This document shows positions 6,421 to 14,393 of a stretch of 36,116 nucleotides of DNA, piece after piece. Numbering within the stretch: the first letter of the stretch is position 1; every line of letters begins with the position of its first letter. Location of the stretch: assembly GCA_030446625.1 (NCBI GenBank), contig JAUJMY010000024.1, positions 1-36,116 of the forward strand, given 5' to 3'. Under the pieces are notes generated by a model that searched no databases, was not told the DNA's origin, and saw only the letters and a list, made by a program, of their open reading frames with translations. Origin of the DNA: Gaiellaceae bacterium (lineage in GTDB: Bacteria > Actinomycetota > Thermoleophilia > Gaiellales > Gaiellaceae). A program made the position numbers and the translations under genes.

Positions 6421-7563
6421 TTGGACCTCTACGAGTACCAGGGCAAGGAGCTCTCCCGGCGCTACGGGATCCCCGTCTCGGAGGGGCGGCTCGCGACGAC
6501 GCCGGACGAGGCGCGCGCGGCCGCGGAGGAGCTCGGCGGCCAGGTCGTCGTCAAGGCGCAGGTGCTGACCGGCGGGCGCGGCAAGGCCGGCGGGATCAAG
6601 CTCGCCGAAGGCCCGGACGACGCGCGCGCGAAGGCGGAGCAGATCCTCGGCCTCGACATCCGCGGCCACGTCGTGCGGAAGCTCTGGATCGAGCGCGCCT
6701 CGGAGATCGCGAAGGAGTACTACCTCTCGATCACGTTCGACCGCGGCGCGAAGAAACCGCTCTTGATGCTGACGACGCAGGGCGGGATCGACATCGAGGA
6801 GGTCGCGGAGAAGAGCCCCGAGGCGCTCGCGCGGCTGCACGTCGACCCGCTGGAGGGCTTCCAGCCGTACCAGGCACGCCGCCTGATCTACGGCGCCGGG
6901 ATCGACGACCCGAACGAGCAGAAGCAGGTGCTCGCGCTCGTCGGGAAGCTCTACGAGGCGTTCGTCGGCTGCGACGCGATGCTCTGCGAGGTGAACCCGC
7001 TGATCGTGACGCCGCAGGGCGAGGTGAAGGCGCTCGACTCGAAGTTCAGCGTCGACGACAACGCGCTCTACAAGCACCCCGAGATCGCGGAGATGCGCGA
7101 CCTCGACGCGGCGCCGGCGGAGGAGCGCGCCGCGCGCGAGAAGGGCGTCACCTACGTCAAGCTCGACGGCGAGGTCGGCATCCTCGGGAACGGCGCGGGG
7201 CTCGTGATGTCGACGCTGGACGTGATCGCGCTCGCCGGCGGGCGCCCGGCGAACTTCTGCGACCTCGGCGGCGGCGGCGACGCGCAAGGCGTCGTGGACG
7301 CGCTCGAGGTGATCGGCGCCGACCCGCAGGTGCGCTCCATCTTCTTCAACATCTTCGGCGGGATCACGCGCTGCGACGAGGTCGCGCGCGGGATCCTGCA
7401 GGCGCTCGACCGGATGACGATCGAGCACCCGATCGTCGTCCGCCTCGACGGCACGAACGCCGAGGAGGGGCGGGAGATCCTCGCGGAGGCGAGCCCGCCG
7501 AACCTGCACGCCGAGCCGACGATGCTCGAGGCGGCGGGGCGTGCGGTGGAGTTCGCGCGATGA
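6421..7563 (+). CDS. sucC: succinyl-CoA synthetase (ADP-forming) beta subunit
   Basis: A 380-aa beta subunit that with SucD interconverts succinyl-CoA and succinate with substrate-level ATP/GTP synthesis in the TCA cycle. It begins MDLYEYQGKELSRRYGIPV from a TTG codon, and has the ATP-grasp loop TGGRGKAGGIKLA. The metal/phosphate region is LCEVNPLIVTPQGEVKALDS with YKHPEIAEMRD after it, and the C-terminal ligase domain has FCDLGGGGDAQGV and FNIFGGITRCDEVA. Length and motifs are normal. Unusually, it is not followed directly by sucD: its stop overlaps (ATGA) a methyltransferase gene. Confidence 0.97.
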   Translation: MDLYEYQGKELSRRYGIPVSEGRLATTPDEARAAAEELGGQVVVKAQVLTGGRGKAGGIKLAEGPDDARAKAEQILGLDIRGHVVRKLWIERASEIAKEYYLSITFDRGAKKPLLMLTTQGGIDIEEVAEKSPEALARLHVDPLEGFQPYQARRLIYGAGIDDPNEQKQVLALVGKLYEAFVGCDAMLCEVNPLIVTPQGEVKALDSKFSVDDNALYKHPEIAEMRDLDAAPAEERAAREKGVTYVKLDGEVGILGNGAGLVMSTLDVIALAGGRPANFCDLGGGGDAQGVVDALEVIGADPQVRSIFFNIFGGITRCDEVARGILQALDRMTIEHPIVVRLDGTNAEEGREILAEASPPNLHAEPTMLEAAGRAVEFAR

Positions 7564-8207
7564 GCGCCGCGGGGCTCTGGAGCGAGCGCGCCGACGCGTA
7601 CAGGACGAGCGCGCTGCACTCGGAAGGCGCCGACCTCGAGCTTCTCGCGGAGTGGGCTCGTTCCGCTGCGGGGCGCACGGCGCTCGACGTCGCGACCGGC
7701 GGCGGCCACCTCGCGCGCCGGCTGCGCGAAGAGGGCTTCGACGTCGTGACGCTCGATCCCGCGCCCGGAATGCGCGCGGACGTGCTCGCGCGCGCGGAGG
7801 ACATCCCGTTCGCGGACGCGTCCTTCGACGTCGTCGCCTGCCGCATCGCGCCGCACCACTTCGAGGACGTGGACGCGGCGATGCGCGAGCTGGCGCGGAC
7901 GAGCCGCGAGCTCGTGCTCGTGGAGGACGAGCTCCACGTGGGCGAGGCGGCGGAGGAGGCGGCCCGACTGCGCGATCCGTCGCATGTGCGCTGCTACGGC
8001 GAGGGCGAGTGGCGCGCGCTGTTCGAGCGCGCCGGCCACCTCGTCGACGACGGGCGCTTCCTCGACCGGTTCGTCGCCGTCGACCGCTGGCTCGAGCTCA
8101 CAGGCTGCGCGGGCGAGGAAGCGGCGCGGGTCCTCGAGCTCGTCGCGGATCTCGTCGACGGCCACCTGATCCGCCGCCCCGCGATCCTTCTCCGGGGCCG
8201 CAGGTAG
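7560..8207 (+). CDS. class I SAM-dependent methyltransferase
   Basis: A 215-aa Rossmann-fold methyltransferase of the UbiE/MenG-like Methyltransf_11 type. Motif I is ALDVATGGGHLARRL (residues 41-55). The acidic residue that would hold the SAM ribose is D66 in VVTLDPAPGM, and AEDIPFADASFDVVACRIAPHHF contains the post-II region. The substrate is unknown; quinone biosynthesis enzymes share this layout but so do many others. It sits between sucC and sucD with ATGA overlap upstream and zero spacing downstream (sucD ATG immediately follows its TAG), so the three are expected to be co-translated. Confidence 0.9.
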   Translation: MSAAGLWSERADAYRTSALHSEGADLELLAEWARSAAGRTALDVATGGGHLARRLREEGFDVVTLDPAPGMRADVLARAEDIPFADASFDVVACRIAPHHFEDVDAAMRELARTSRELVLVEDELHVGEAAEEAARLRDPSHVRCYGEGEWRALFERAGHLVDDGRFLDRFVAVDRWLELTGCAGEEAARVLELVADLVDGHLIRRPAILLRGRR

Positions 8208-9086
8208 ATGGCGATCATCGTCGACAACGAGACGCGCCTCGTCGTTCAGGGCCTCACGGGCAGCGAGGGCTCGTTCCACGGCACGCGCAACAAGCGCTAC
8301 GGGACGAACGTCGTCGCGGGCGTGACGCCGGGGAAGGGTGGGCAGGACGTGGACGGCATCCCCGTCTTCGACACGGTTGCCGACGCCGTCGCCGAGACGC
8401 ACGCGAACACGTCGATGATCTTCGTCCCGGCGCGGTTCGCCGCCGACGCGATCTACGAGGCCGTCGACGCGGGCATTCGCACCGTCATCTGCATCGCGGA
8501 GGGTCTGCCGGCGCACGAGATGCTCCGGATCTACGCGTACATCCGGCCGAAGGGCGTGACGATGCTCGGGCCGAACTGCCCCGGCGCGCTCTCGCCGGGG
8601 AAGGCGAACGTCGGCATCATCCCCGCGGAGATCTTCTCGCCGGGGTCGATCGGCCTCGTCAGCCGCTCCGGGACGCTCACCTACCAGATCGGGCACGAGC
8701 TGACGCAGCTCGGGCTCGGCAACTCGACGATCGTCGGGATCGGCGGCGACCCGATCGTCGGCTCGTCCTTCGTCGACGTGCTCGAGAAGTTCGAGGCGGA
8801 CGACGAGACCGAGTACGTCGTGATGGTCGGCGAGATCGGCGGCGAGGAGGAGGAGAAGGCGGCGCGCTTCATCGAGGCGCACATGACGAAGCCCGTCGTC
8901 GCGTACATCGCCGGCTTCACGGCGCCGCCCGGGAAGACCATGGGGCACGCGGGCGCGATCATCTCGGGCTCGTCCGGAACGGCAGAGGCGAAGAAGCGAG
9001 CGCTCGAGGCGTGCGGCGTCCGCGTCGGCACCTCGCCGACCGAGGTCGCGCGGCTCGCGGCCGACGTCGCCGGCGCGCACGCGTAG
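8208..9086 (+). CDS. sucD: succinyl-CoA synthetase alpha subunit
   Basis: A 292-aa alpha subunit that carries the phosphohistidine intermediate. The CoA-binding N-terminal Rossmann domain shows VQGLTGSEGSFH, YGTNVVAGVTPGKGG and GPNCPGALSPGKANVGIIP. The catalytic His is H247 in GHAGAIISGSSGTAEAKK, matching the E. coli position. It is contiguous with the methyltransferase gene and completes the sucC-MT-sucD unit. Confidence 0.97.
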   Translation: MAIIVDNETRLVVQGLTGSEGSFHGTRNKRYGTNVVAGVTPGKGGQDVDGIPVFDTVADAVAETHANTSMIFVPARFAADAIYEAVDAGIRTVICIAEGLPAHEMLRIYAYIRPKGVTMLGPNCPGALSPGKANVGIIPAEIFSPGSIGLVSRSGTLTYQIGHELTQLGLGNSTIVGIGGDPIVGSSFVDVLEKFEADDETEYVVMVGEIGGEEEEKAARFIEAHMTKPVVAYIAGFTAPPGKTMGHAGAIISGSSGTAEAKKRALEACGVRVGTSPTEVARLAADVAGAHA

Positions 9087-9095
9087 GTCGTCGCG

Positions 9096-9278
9096 TCAGG
9101 CGGTGGCGTGCTGGAGCGGGCGGACCGGCCGCGCGACGAGGCGCGGCTGCCGCGGCGGCGTCAGCGTCCCGCGCGCGCACGCGCGGAACGTCGGGCAGGG
9201 CATGTCCCCGACGAGCGCGCAGAGGGACGCGCGGCGGAAGTAGCAATCATCGCACGTTGCTTCAACTCTTTTGCTCAT
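9096..9278 (-). CDS. small Cys-rich protein, 60 aa
   Basis: The 60-aa sequence has Cys at 9, 12, 20, 28 and 34 (CDDCYFRRASLCALVGDMPC), a spacing compatible with a metal or iron-sulfur site. The basic Pro/Arg tail ends in PRLVARPVRPLQ. I recognise no characterised family, although similar CxxCYFRxxxLCAL proteins feel familiar in this lineage. Its ATG overlaps the TGA of a 6-codon upstream ORF (MEQMDL, 9295-9275) that has the better ribosome site (GGGAG, 5 nt before its ATG). Translation of the main gene may therefore depend on reinitiation. It is convergent with sucD, 9 nt apart. Confidence 0.65.
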   Translation of the reverse strand: MSKRVEATCDDCYFRRASLCALVGDMPCPTFRACARGTLTPPRQPRLVARPVRPLQHATA

Positions 9279-9295
9279 AAGTCCATCTGCTCCAT
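9275..9295 (-). CDS. 6-aa leader ORF MEQMDL upstream of the Cys-rich protein
   Basis: On the minus strand ATG GAG CAG ATG GAC TTA TGA follows CGGGAGCGAAC. The TGA overlaps the ATG of the next gene (TTATGAGC). This is the classic termination-reinitiation geometry. It could also be chance. Confidence 0.35.
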   Translation of the reverse strand: MEQMDL

Positions 9296-9320
9296 GTTCG
9301 CTCCCGTCTCGACAGGCGGG

Positions 9321-9348
9321 ATCATAGGGAGCGGCGCGCGCGAATCAA
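9321..9348 (-). promoter_or_regulatory. promoter of the Cys-rich small protein
   Basis: Minus-strand TTGATT (9348-9343), a 16-nt spacer and TATGAT (9326-9321) form one of the best housekeeping promoters in the window. The predicted start would precede the MEQMDL leader ORF by about 20 nt. Confidence 0.55.
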
Positions 9349-9362
9349 GCCCGCCGCGGACG

Positions 9363-9401
9363 AAAAAGGTGGAATTTCCGGCGCCGACGAAACTGCCGGA
9401 A
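9363..9401 (-). terminator. probable terminator of the PDZ/Lon-like protease
   Basis: Reading the minus strand, TTCCGGC (9401-9395) can pair with GCCGGAA (9382-9376) around a 12-nt loop, and a TTTTT run (9367-9363) follows about 8 nt later. It lies just after the protease stop at 9416. The gap before the T-run makes it imperfect. Confidence 0.4.
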
Positions 9402-9415
9402 TCTACGCTTAGCTG

Positions 9416-10435
9416 CTACTTTCTCTTCAGCGTTGCCAGCTTCTGCAACGCCTGTTGAAAAGTCTTCACCGGGATGATCTGCACGTCACCGGCATAGCGA
9501 CGGGCTTCAACTGCGTTTTCCCCAGCCGGTACGACGAAGACGTCGACATCCGCCCGCTTGACGCCCACCGTCTTCTGGCGCACGCCGCCGATCGGGAGCA
9601 CGTCGCCGTCGAGGGCGAGCGCGCCCGTTACGGCCACCTTCTGCCCCCGGTCGACGTCGCGCCCGAGCTCCTCGAGCACGTCGAGGGCGAACGCGAGGCC
9701 GGCGGAGGGGCCGCCGACGCCGCGCGAGTCGATCTTCACCGAGAGCGGGAGATCGACGTCAGCGGCCTGGTCGACGAGGACGCCGATCACGGGACGGGCG
9801 GGCTCGTCGGGAGCTGCGACGGTACGGATGGAGACGCGCCGGACCCGCCCCTCCCGGCGGACGCGGAGCGAGACGGTCGCGCCGGGATCTCGCCGCGTCA
9901 GCAGGCGCCGGAGCTCCTGCGGCGAGCGCACCCTCTCGTCGCCGACGCCGACGAGGACGTCGTCCGGCTTCAGCTTCCCGGAGGCCGGCGCGTCCGCGAG
10001 GACGTCCGTCACGAGCGCGCCCGTCGGCTTCGCCTTCACGTCGTAGCCGAGCTCGCGCAGCGCGACGGCGCCCGCGACGACCTGCGAGCGGCGCATCTCG
10101 CGCAGGTTCCGCCGCCGCCGCTCGTCCTCCGGGACCCTCGTCGGGTTGATCCGGTGCGCGGGAACGAGCTCCGAGCCCTCCTCTCGCACCGCGGGGAGGA
10201 GCCGCTCGAGCACGGTGGCCTGCCGGACGATGATGTCGACGAAGAAGATCCCGCCGCCGTCCCGCGGCGCCTGTCCGCCCTCGACCTCGACGAGCGGCTC
10301 GACCGGGTGCGCGCGGTCCGGGAGGAAGATGTAGGTGCTGCTCGACGGCGTCAGGAAGAGCGCCGCGACGACGGCAACCGCCAGGACCGCGCCAGCAGCG
10401 GCGAGTCGTCCCGGGGTGAGGAGCTTCGTGCGCAC
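9416..10435 (-). CDS. PDZ and Lon-like (S16) membrane-anchored serine protease, YlbL-like
   Basis: A 339-aa protein with an N-terminal transmembrane anchor (about residues 10-28), a PDZ domain (about 125-205, with GALVTDVLADAPA and LKPDDVLVGVGDERV) and a C-terminal Lon-type proteolytic domain. The catalytic dyad is S244 in GVGGPSAGLAFALDVL and K288 in IGGVRQKTVGVKRA. Family members degrade or regulate proteins at the outer face of the membrane; the substrate here is unknown. The start is taken as GTG 10435, which places the anchor at the N-terminus and leaves 20 nt to the upstream SDR gene. It is the last gene of the idh-mdh-SDR-protease minus-strand run. Confidence 0.92.
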   Translation of the reverse strand: MRTKLLTPGRLAAAGAVLAVAVVAALFLTPSSSTYIFLPDRAHPVEPLVEVEGGQAPRDGGGIFFVDIIVRQATVLERLLPAVREEGSELVPAHRINPTRVPEDERRRRNLREMRRSQVVAGAVALRELGYDVKAKPTGALVTDVLADAPASGKLKPDDVLVGVGDERVRSPQELRRLLTRRDPGATVSLRVRREGRVRRVSIRTVAAPDEPARPVIGVLVDQAADVDLPLSVKIDSRGVGGPSAGLAFALDVLEELGRDVDRGQKVAVTGALALDGDVLPIGGVRQKTVGVKRADVDVFVVPAGENAVEARRYAGDVQIIPVKTFQQALQKLATLKRK

Positions 10436-10455
10436 GCGCGCGATTCGGTGCCTGC

Positions 10456-11199
10456 TCAGAGGATCCCGCGCGCGAGCCCGCCGTCGACGGAAACGACGGT
10501 GCCGGTCACGTAGCTCGCGCAGTCGGAGGCGAGGAAGCACACGACGTCCGCGAGCTCGCGCGGACTACCGAGGCGGCGCAGCGGGATCGGCTTCAGGTCG
10601 TCCTCGGTCGGGCCCTTCGGGTAGACCTCCTTGAGCCGCTCGGTGTCGATCCGGCCGGGCGCGATCGTGTTCACGGTCACGCCGCTCGGCCCGACCTCGC
10701 GCGCGAGGGTCTTCGCCCATCCGGCGATCCCCGGGCGGATCGCGTTCGAGAGCGCGAGATTGTCCACGGGTTCGCGGATCGAGCTCGACTCGATGTTGAT
10801 CACGCGCCCGCGTCCGCTCCGCCCGAGGTACGGAAGGCAGAGCCGCGTCGTCCGCACCGCGGACAGGAGCAGCAGCTCGACGGCGCTCTCGAGCGCCTCG
10901 TCGCTGAGGTCGAGCGCGGGGCCCCGCGGCGGTCCGCCGCCGTTGTTCACGAGCACGTCCACGGCGCCGAACGCGTCTACCGTGCGCTCGACGAGTCGCT
11001 CGAGGTCGCGCGGGTTCGTGAGGTCGCCGCGGACGGCGAGCGCGCCGATGCGCTCCGCCTCGCGCTCCAGCAGCTCGCGCCTCCGCGCGAACATCGAGAC
11101 GTTCGCGCCCTCCTCGGCCAGCGCCTCGGCGACCGCCAGCCCGATTCCCGACGACGCGCCGCAGACGATGGCCGTGCGGCCGCGGAGCCCGAGGTCCAT
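10456..11199 (-). CDS. short-chain dehydrogenase/reductase-like protein with atypical active site
   Basis: A 247-aa Rossmann protein of FabG-like architecture. The TGxxxGIG-type motif appears as CGASSGIGLAV (residues 13-23), NNGGG (85-89) replaces the usual NNAG, and S139/S140 occupy the catalytic serine position. The YxxxK catalytic pair is missing: S151 and R155 stand where Tyr and Lys are expected (NLALSNAIRPGIAGWAKTLA). This fits an SDR subgroup described as resembling 3-oxoacyl-ACP reductases without the catalytic tetrad. A redox role is therefore uncertain. It lies 7 nt downstream of mdh. Confidence 0.88.
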   Translation of the reverse strand: MDLGLRGRTAIVCGASSGIGLAVAEALAEEGANVSMFARRRELLEREAERIGALAVRGDLTNPRDLERLVERTVDAFGAVDVLVNNGGGPPRGPALDLSDEALESAVELLLLSAVRTTRLCLPYLGRSGRGRVINIESSSIREPVDNLALSNAIRPGIAGWAKTLAREVGPSGVTVNTIAPGRIDTERLKEVYPKGPTEDDLKPIPLRRLGSPRELADVVCFLASDCASYVTGTVVSVDGGLARGIL

Positions 11200-11206
11200 C
11201 GAGGTG

Positions 11207-12130
11207 CTACCGCCCGAGCACGGAGGCGGCGTCGCGCACCGCGTCGGCCGACTCCGCCAGCCACCCGCGCTCCTCGTCGCTCAGGTCGAGCTCCACGATG
11301 TCCTCGACGCCGCCGCGGCCGAGCTTGACGGGCACGCCCATGTAGAGGCCGTCGATGCCGTACTCGCCCTCGAGGTACGCGGTGGACGGCAGCAGCCGCT
11401 TCTCGTCGAGGCAGATCGCGTCGACCATCTGCGCCGCGGCCGCGCCGGGTGCGTACCACGCGGACGTGCCGAGGAGGTTGACGATCTCGCCGCCGCCCTT
11501 GCGCGTCCGCTCGACCATCGCCTCGATCCGGTCGGCCGCGACGAGCTTCGTCAGCGGGACGCCGCCGACGGTCGTCGCGGAGACGACCGGCACCATCTGG
11601 TCGCCGTGGCCGCCGAGCACCATCGCAGTCACGTCCTTGACCGAGGTGCCGGTCTCCCACGCGATGAAGGTCGAGAACCGCGCCGTGTCGAGGATCCCGG
11701 CCATCCCGAACACGCGCTCCTTCGGCCACCCGGAGACGTTCTTCGCGACGTGGCACATCGCGTCGAGCGGGTTCGAGACGACGACGAGGGTCGCGTCCGG
11801 CGACTGCGCGACCGCGTGCTCGGTGACGGAGCCGACGATCTTCTCGTTCGTCGTCACGAGGTCGTCGCGGCTCATCCCGGGCGAGCGCGGGAGGCCCGCC
11901 GTGATCACGACCACGTCCGACCCCGCGGTCTCCTCGTAGCCGTTCGTCCCGGTGACGCTCGCCTCGTAGCCGAGCACCGGCCCCATCTGGTTGATGTCGA
12001 GCGCCTTGCCCTGCGGGAGGCCTTCCTTGATGTCGACGAGGACGACGTCGGCGTAGTCGCGCTGGGCGAGCACCTGCGCACACGTGGCGCCGACGTTCCC
12101 CGCGCCGACGACCGTGACCTTCCTACGCAA
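11207..12130 (-). CDS. mdh: malate dehydrogenase (LDH-like type)
   Basis: A 307-aa NAD-dependent malate dehydrogenase of the LDH-like family, which oxidises malate to oxaloacetate. NAD-binding VVGAGNVGATCA is at residues 7-18 and D33 follows in VLVDIKEG. Substrate arginines are R82 and R88 in GLPRSPGMSRDD, and the SNPLDAM motif is intact. The proton-relay His is H175 in LGGHGDQMVP. The start is TTG 12130, embedded in the end of idh (8-nt overlap TTGCGTAG). It is in an operon with idh upstream and the SDR and protease downstream. Confidence 0.96.
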   Translation of the reverse strand: MRRKVTVVGAGNVGATCAQVLAQRDYADVVLVDIKEGLPQGKALDINQMGPVLGYEASVTGTNGYEETAGSDVVVITAGLPRSPGMSRDDLVTTNEKIVGSVTEHAVAQSPDATLVVVSNPLDAMCHVAKNVSGWPKERVFGMAGILDTARFSTFIAWETGTSVKDVTAMVLGGHGDQMVPVVSATTVGGVPLTKLVAADRIEAMVERTRKGGGEIVNLLGTSAWYAPGAAAAQMVDAICLDEKRLLPSTAYLEGEYGIDGLYMGVPVKLGRGGVEDIVELDLSDEERGWLAESADAVRDAASVLGR

Positions 12131-13217
12131 CTCGGGCTCCGAGCTTGTCGACGATCGCGTCCGCGACCGCGCTCGTGCCGACGGCGGTCGGGTCGTCGCG
12201 CGACGGCTTCATGTCGTACGTGACGCTGCGGCCTTCGCGGATCACCTCCGCGATCGCGCCTTCGAGCGCGTCCGCCGCCTCGTTCTCCTCGAGGTGGCGG
12301 AGCATCATCATCCCGGAAAGCATCTGCGCCATCGGATTCACCTTGTTCTGCCCCGCGTACTTCGGCGCCGACCCGTGCGTCGGTTCGAAGATCGCGATCC
12401 CCTGGCCGAAATTCCCGCCCGGCGCCAGCCCGAGGCCGCCGATCATCCCCGCGCAAAGGTCGGAGATCACGTCGCCGTAGAGGTTCGGGCAGACGAGCAC
12501 GTCGTACTCCTCCGGGCGCTGGACGAGCTGCATCGACATGTTGTCCACGATGCGCTCGTCGAACTCGACGTCGTCGTTCTCCGCCGCCACCTCCTGCGCG
12601 ACGCGGAGATAGAGCCCGTCCGAGAACTTCATGATGTTCGCCTTGTGCACCGCCGTGACCTTGCGGCGGCCGTTGCGGCGCGCGTAGTCGAAGGCGAACT
12701 GGACGATGCGTCGCGTCCCCGTGATCGAGATCGGCTTGATCGAGATGCCGGCGTCGCGGTGCGCGAGCCGGCCGCCCTTGCGCTCGATCCACTCGATCAG
12801 CTCGCGCGCGTCGTCGGTCCCCTGCTCGTACTCGATCCCGGCGTACAGGTCCTCCGTGTTCTCGCGGATCACGACGAGGTCGACGTGCTCGAAGCGGGTG
12901 CGCACGCCCGGGTAGGTCTTGCACGGCCGGACCTGGCCGTAGAGGTCCAGGCTCTTGCGCAGTGCGACGTTCACGGAGCGGAAGCCGCCGCCGACCGGGG
13001 TCGTGATCGGCCCTTTCAGCGCGACGCCCGTCTCGCGGATCGCGTCCAGCACCTCGCCGGGGAGCGGGTTTCCGTCGTTCTCCTCCATCACGTCGGTGCC
13101 GGCGTGGCGGACGTCCCAATCGAAGTCGACCCCCGTCGCCTCGAGGACGCGCCGCGTCGCCTCCGTCAGCTCCGGCCCGGTTCCGTCGCCCGGGATGAGG
13201 ATCACGCGGTGCGCCAC
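12123..13217 (-). CDS. icd: isocitrate dehydrogenase (isocitrate/isopropylmalate family)
   Basis: The 364-aa protein converts isocitrate to 2-oxoglutarate. ILIPGDGTGPEL opens the fold. Substrate binding is in FRSVNVALRKSLDLYGQVRP (S81, N83, R87, R97), followed by VVIRENTEDLYAGIEY and the Mg-binding PNLYGDVISDLCAG. Length and overall style match the short NAD-type enzymes. However, the cofactor loop HGSAPKYAGQNKV keeps Lys286, Tyr287 and Val293, the NADP determinants of E. coli Icd. 3-isopropylmalate dehydrogenase is the alternative, but SVNVALRK and the length favour Icd. GTG 13217 lies 7 nt after a TAGCAT hexamer, without a Shine-Dalgarno. The gene is divergent from citrate synthase. Confidence 0.92.
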   Translation of the reverse strand: MAHRVILIPGDGTGPELTEATRRVLEATGVDFDWDVRHAGTDVMEENDGNPLPGEVLDAIRETGVALKGPITTPVGGGFRSVNVALRKSLDLYGQVRPCKTYPGVRTRFEHVDLVVIRENTEDLYAGIEYEQGTDDARELIEWIERKGGRLAHRDAGISIKPISITGTRRIVQFAFDYARRNGRRKVTAVHKANIMKFSDGLYLRVAQEVAAENDDVEFDERIVDNMSMQLVQRPEEYDVLVCPNLYGDVISDLCAGMIGGLGLAPGGNFGQGIAIFEPTHGSAPKYAGQNKVNPMAQMLSGMMMLRHLEENEAADALEGAIAEVIREGRSVTYDMKPSRDDPTAVGTSAVADAIVDKLGARVA

Positions 13218-13224
13218 CGGCGCG

Positions 13225-13230
13225 ATGCTA
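13225..13230 (-). promoter_or_regulatory. -10 hexamer TAGCAT of the idh operon
   Basis: TAGCAT on the minus strand ends 7 nt before the GTG of idh. It is back-to-back with the gltA -10, 28 nt away, so RNA polymerase binding on the two sides should interfere. Confidence 0.45.
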
Positions 13231-13258
13231 ACGAGGGGTTGCGGCTCGGCGCTGTGGG

Positions 13259-13264
13259 TATCGT
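13259..13264 (+). promoter_or_regulatory. -10 hexamer TATCGT of gltA
   Basis: TATCGT ends 7 nt before the ATG of citrate synthase. A TTGCGG lies 14 nt upstream, too close for a standard spacer. No Shine-Dalgarno is present, so a leaderless mRNA is predicted. Confidence 0.45.
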
Positions 13265-13271
13265 TCGCGCT

Positions 13272-14393
13272 ATGGCGAAGAAGTCCGTGGAGCTCTCCGG
13301 CGTCGTCGTCGCGCGCACGGAGATCTGCTCGATCGACCCGGATCAGGGCATCCTCCGCTACCGCGGCTACGACATCGCCGACCTCGCGGAGAACGCGACG
13401 TACGAGGAGGTCGCGTACCTGCTGCTCGAGGGCGAGCTCCCGTCGAGCGACCAGCTCGAGGCGTTCCGCGAGGAGCTCGCTGCGCGCGAGCTGCCGCCGG
13501 CCGTCGTCGCGATCGTCGACGGGCGCGCGCGCGAGGCGTCGCCGATGGAGACGCTGCGCACGGCGGTCTCCGCGCTCTCGTTCGACGATCCGGACGAGGG
13601 CGCGACCGACCGCGAGTCGGAACGGCGCAAGGCCGCGTCGCTGATCGCGCAGCTGCCGACGATCGTCGCGCGCTACCACCGCCGCCGGCTCGGACGCGGC
13701 GCGGTGGCGCCGGATCCGTCCCTCTCGTACGCCGAGAACTTCTTGACGATGCTCCGCGGCGAGGCGCCGACGGCGGAGGAGGTGCGCGCGTTCGACGTCG
13801 CGATGATCCTCCACGCCGAGCACGAGATGAACGCGTCGACGTTCACGGCACGCGTCGTGGCCGGGACCCACGCGGACATGCACTCCGCCGTCGTCGCGGC
13901 GATCTGCGCGCTCAAGGGCCCGATCCACGGCGGCGCGAACCTGGCCGCGATGGAGATGTTCGAGGAGTTCGGCTCCGCGGACGCCGTCGGCGACGCGATC
14001 CGCGGCCGGCTCGAGGCGAAGAAGACCCTGCACGGCCTCGGGCACCCGCTCTACCGCGCGCTCGACCCGCGGGCGCCGATCCTGCAGGCGCTCGCCCAGC
14101 AGCTCGCGAACGAGAACGGGAACGAGCCCAAGTGGTACGCGATCGCGGAGGCGGTCCAACGCGAGGCGCACGAGCAGAAGGGGCTCTGGGCGAACGTCGA
14201 CCTGTACGGCGGCGTCGTCTACCGCTACCTCGGGATCCCGAACGACATGTTCCCGGCGCTCTTCGCGTGCAGCCGCGTGGTCGGCTGGGCGGCGCACGTC
14301 CTCGAGCAGCACGCCGACAACAGGATCATCCGCCCGAGCGCGGAGTACGTCGGGCCGGAGCCGCGCGCGTTTCCCGTACGCGCGGGTTCGTGA
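13272..14393 (+). CDS. gltA: citrate synthase
   Basis: A 373-aa short-type (Gram-positive/archaeal-like) citrate synthase that condenses oxaloacetate and acetyl-CoA. Catalytic residues are in place: H219 in LKGPIHGGANLAAM, H258 in LHGLGHPLYRALDPRAP and D310 in ANVDLYGGVVYRYLG. The substrate segment HAEHEMNASTFTARV is also normal. The N-terminal SGVVVARTEICSIDPDQGIL fits the family. Methylcitrate synthase is a possible alternative activity that the sequence cannot exclude, but the TCA neighbours favour citrate synthase. The stop overlaps the next gene by GTGA. Confidence 0.96.
   Translation: MAKKSVELSGVVVARTEICSIDPDQGILRYRGYDIADLAENATYEEVAYLLLEGELPSSDQLEAFREELAARELPPAVVAIVDGRAREASPMETLRTAVSALSFDDPDEGATDRESERRKAASLIAQLPTIVARYHRRRLGRGAVAPDPSLSYAENFLTMLRGEAPTAEEVRAFDVAMILHAEHEMNASTFTARVVAGTHADMHSAVVAAICALKGPIHGGANLAAMEMFEEFGSADAVGDAIRGRLEAKKTLHGLGHPLYRALDPRAPILQALAQQLANENGNEPKWYAIAEAVQREAHEQKGLWANVDLYGGVVYRYLGIPNDMFPALFACSRVVGWAAHVLEQHADNRIIRPSAEYVGPEPRAFPVRAGS

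Noticed and set aside
12123..14312. Minus-strand frame extending idh upstream through citrate synthase
   Set aside because: The region beyond GTG 13217 is antisense to citrate synthase and has no recognisable domain.
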